Shown here in pieces: positions 4,525 to 5,665 of a stretch of DNA of 5,665 nt. The position numbers and the translations under genes were made by a program. The notes beneath the pieces are model-generated. The model was not told the origin of the DNA, ran no database searches, and saw nothing but the letters and a program-made list of their open reading frames with translations. Within the stretch, counting starts at the first letter, position 1; each line of letters starts with the position of its first letter. Source of the stretch: 2-02-FULL-62-17 sp046153355 (GTDB taxonomy: Bacteria > Pseudomonadota > Gammaproteobacteria > Burkholderiales > SG8-39); NCBI GenBank assembly GCA_046153355.1, contig JBJXEY010000262.1, forward strand, positions 1 through 5,665, written 5' to 3'.

Positions 4525-5665
4525 ATGCAAAATATCCGCAATTTTTCCATCATCGCCCACATCGATCACGGTAAATCGACGCTCGCCGACCGCTTTATCC
4601 AGCGCTGCGGCGGCCTGGCGGACCGAGAAATGGAAAGCCAGGTGTTGGACTCAATGGATATCGAACGCGAGCGCGGCATTACCATCAAGGCGCAAACTGC
4701 GGCGTTGCGTTATCGCGCCAAAGACGGTATCACCTATCAGTTGAACCTCATCGACACCCCGGGTCATGTGGATTTCTCCTATGAAGTGAGCCGCTCCTTG
4801 TCGGCCTGCGAAGGCGCGCTATTGGTGGTGGATGCCACGCAAGGGGTGGAGGCGCAGACCGTCGCCAACTGTTACACCGCCATTGAACTGGGTGTGGAAG
4901 TGGTCCCGGTGCTCAATAAGATCGATTTGCCCTCGGCCGATTGCGAAGCGGCCATCGGCCAGATCGAGGATGTCATTGGTATCGCCGCGCAAGACGCCAT
5001 CAGAGCCAGCGCCAAGACCGGCGTAGGTATTGACGACATACTCGAGGCCGTGGTGGCGCGCATTCCGGCGCCGCGTGGTGACCCCAATGGCGCGCTTAAG
5101 GCCTTGGTGATCGATTCATGGTTCGATAACTACGTAGGCGTGGTGATGCTGGTGCGCGTCGTCGATGGTGTGCTGCGAACCAAAGAAAAGCTATTGTTCA
5201 TGGCCACCGGCTCGGTGCATTTATGCGAACAGGTAGGCGTATTTACCCCAAAGTCGCAAGCACGCGTTGAGTTGATCGCCGGTGAGGTGGGCTTTGTCAT
5301 ATCCGGTGTCAAGGAATTGACTGAGGCCAAAGTGGGCGACACCATCACCACCGCTGAGCGCCCCGCCAAGGCGGCGCTTCCCGGCTTCAAGGAGATCAAG
5401 CCACAGGTGTTCGCCGGCCTGTACCCGATCGAGGCGAATCAGTACGAGGGATTGCGCGAGGCTTTGACCAAGTTGAAGCTTAATGACGCCTCCTTGCACT
5501 TTGAGCCGGAGGTATCGCAAGCGCTGGGTTTTGGTTTCCGTTGCGGATTCCTGGGTCTTTTGCACATGGATATCGTGCAAGAACGCCTGGAGCGCGAATA
5601 TTCCATGGATCTGATTACTACCGCGCCCACCGTGGTGTATGAGGTGTTACAGCGCGATGGTTCGA
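4525..5665 (+). CDS. lepA: Elongation factor 4 (LepA) GTPase, N-terminal 380 residues (3' partial)
   Basis: LepA/EF4 is a ribosome-associated translational GTPase proposed to act in back-translocation or in 30S biogenesis. The frame is open to the window edge; full-length LepA is about 600 residues. All G motifs are present: AHIDHGKST (11-19), RGITI (50-54), DTPGH (77-81), NKID (131-134) and SAK (162-164). Family-specific blocks follow: VIDSWFDNYVGVVML, FTPK, KPQVFAGLYPIE, LKLNDASLHFEPE, ALGFGFRCGFLGLLHMDI and DLITTAPTVVYEV, covering domain II, domain III and the start of the EF-G-like domain V. The missing part is the rest of domain V and the LepA C-terminal domain. ATG 4525 is fixed by homology, because MQNIRNFSIIAHIDHGKST aligns with the usual N-terminus. 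An in-frame TTG (4522) precedes it. No ordinary Shine-Dalgarno is present: the nearest, GAGG (4508-4511), is 13 nt away and buried in the terminator hairpin. Confidence 0.97.
   Translation, partial: MQNIRNFSIIAHIDHGKSTLADRFIQRCGGLADREMESQVLDSMDIERERGITIKAQTAALRYRAKDGITYQLNLIDTPGHVDFSYEVSRSLSACEGALLVVDATQGVEAQTVANCYTAIELGVEVVPVLNKIDLPSADCEAAIGQIEDVIGIAAQDAIRASAKTGVGIDDILEAVVARIPAPRGDPNGALKALVIDSWFDNYVGVVMLVRVVDGVLRTKEKLLFMATGSVHLCEQVGVFTPKSQARVELIAGEVGFVISGVKELTEAKVGDTITTAERPAKAALPGFKEIKPQVFAGLYPIEANQYEGLREALTKLKLNDASLHFEPEVSQALGFGFRCGFLGLLHMDIVQERLEREYSMDLITTAPTVVYEVLQRDGS

Noticed and set aside
4491..4574. 27-codon open frame from ATG 4491 running through the terminator into lepA, sharing ATGCAAA with the lepA start
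   Set aside because: It has no ribosome site, and the encoded peptide has no recognisable signal. A 7-nt match is readily explained by chance.

Overview
The window is a collinear, all-forward block of housekeeping and envelope-stress genes: 3' end of fabF, rpoE (algU), rseA (mucA), rseB (mucB), a DegP/HtrA-type protease (mucD), a small glutaredoxin-fold protein, and the first 380 codons of lepA. The order fabF / rpoE-rseA-rseB-mucD / thioredoxin-fold gene / lepA, the very RpoE-like sigma factor and the RseA C-terminal motif suggest a betaproteobacterium, or possibly a gammaproteobacterium. This is inferred from gene order and protein motifs. There is no rRNA, tRNA, mobile element or CRISPR array.

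Layout. Positions 1-148 encode the FabF C-terminus. Positions 149-380 are a non-coding leader with a convincing sigma-E-type promoter (GAACTT, 16 nt, TCTGT) and a small hairpin close to the rpoE start. Positions 381-2454 hold rpoE, rseA and rseB, which overlap by 7 and 4 nt and so look translationally coupled. Positions 2455-2598 are a gap with a short inverted repeat but no rseC (mucC) gene and no clear promoter. Positions 2599-4412 hold mucD and the glutaredoxin-like gene, joined by a 4-nt ATGA overlap. Positions 4413-4524 are an intergenic region ending in an intrinsic terminator whose T-tract stops one base before the lepA start codon. lepA then runs off the right edge with no frameshift.

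How the genes work together. RpoE is the envelope-stress sigma factor. RseA is its inner-membrane anti-sigma factor, and RseB is the periplasmic protein that shields RseA from proteolysis. MucD is the periplasmic protease/chaperone that removes misfolded envelope proteins. The promoter before rpoE looks like the usual positive autoregulation loop. The thioredoxin-fold protein and LepA (EF4, a ribosome-associated GTPase) are neighbours by conserved order, with no demonstrated functional link to the stress circuit.

I see no clearly undescribed system. The points most worth checking are the terminator fused to the lepA initiation region, which looks like an attenuator, an in-frame 15-nt triplication inside the glutaredoxin-like gene, and the missing rseC.
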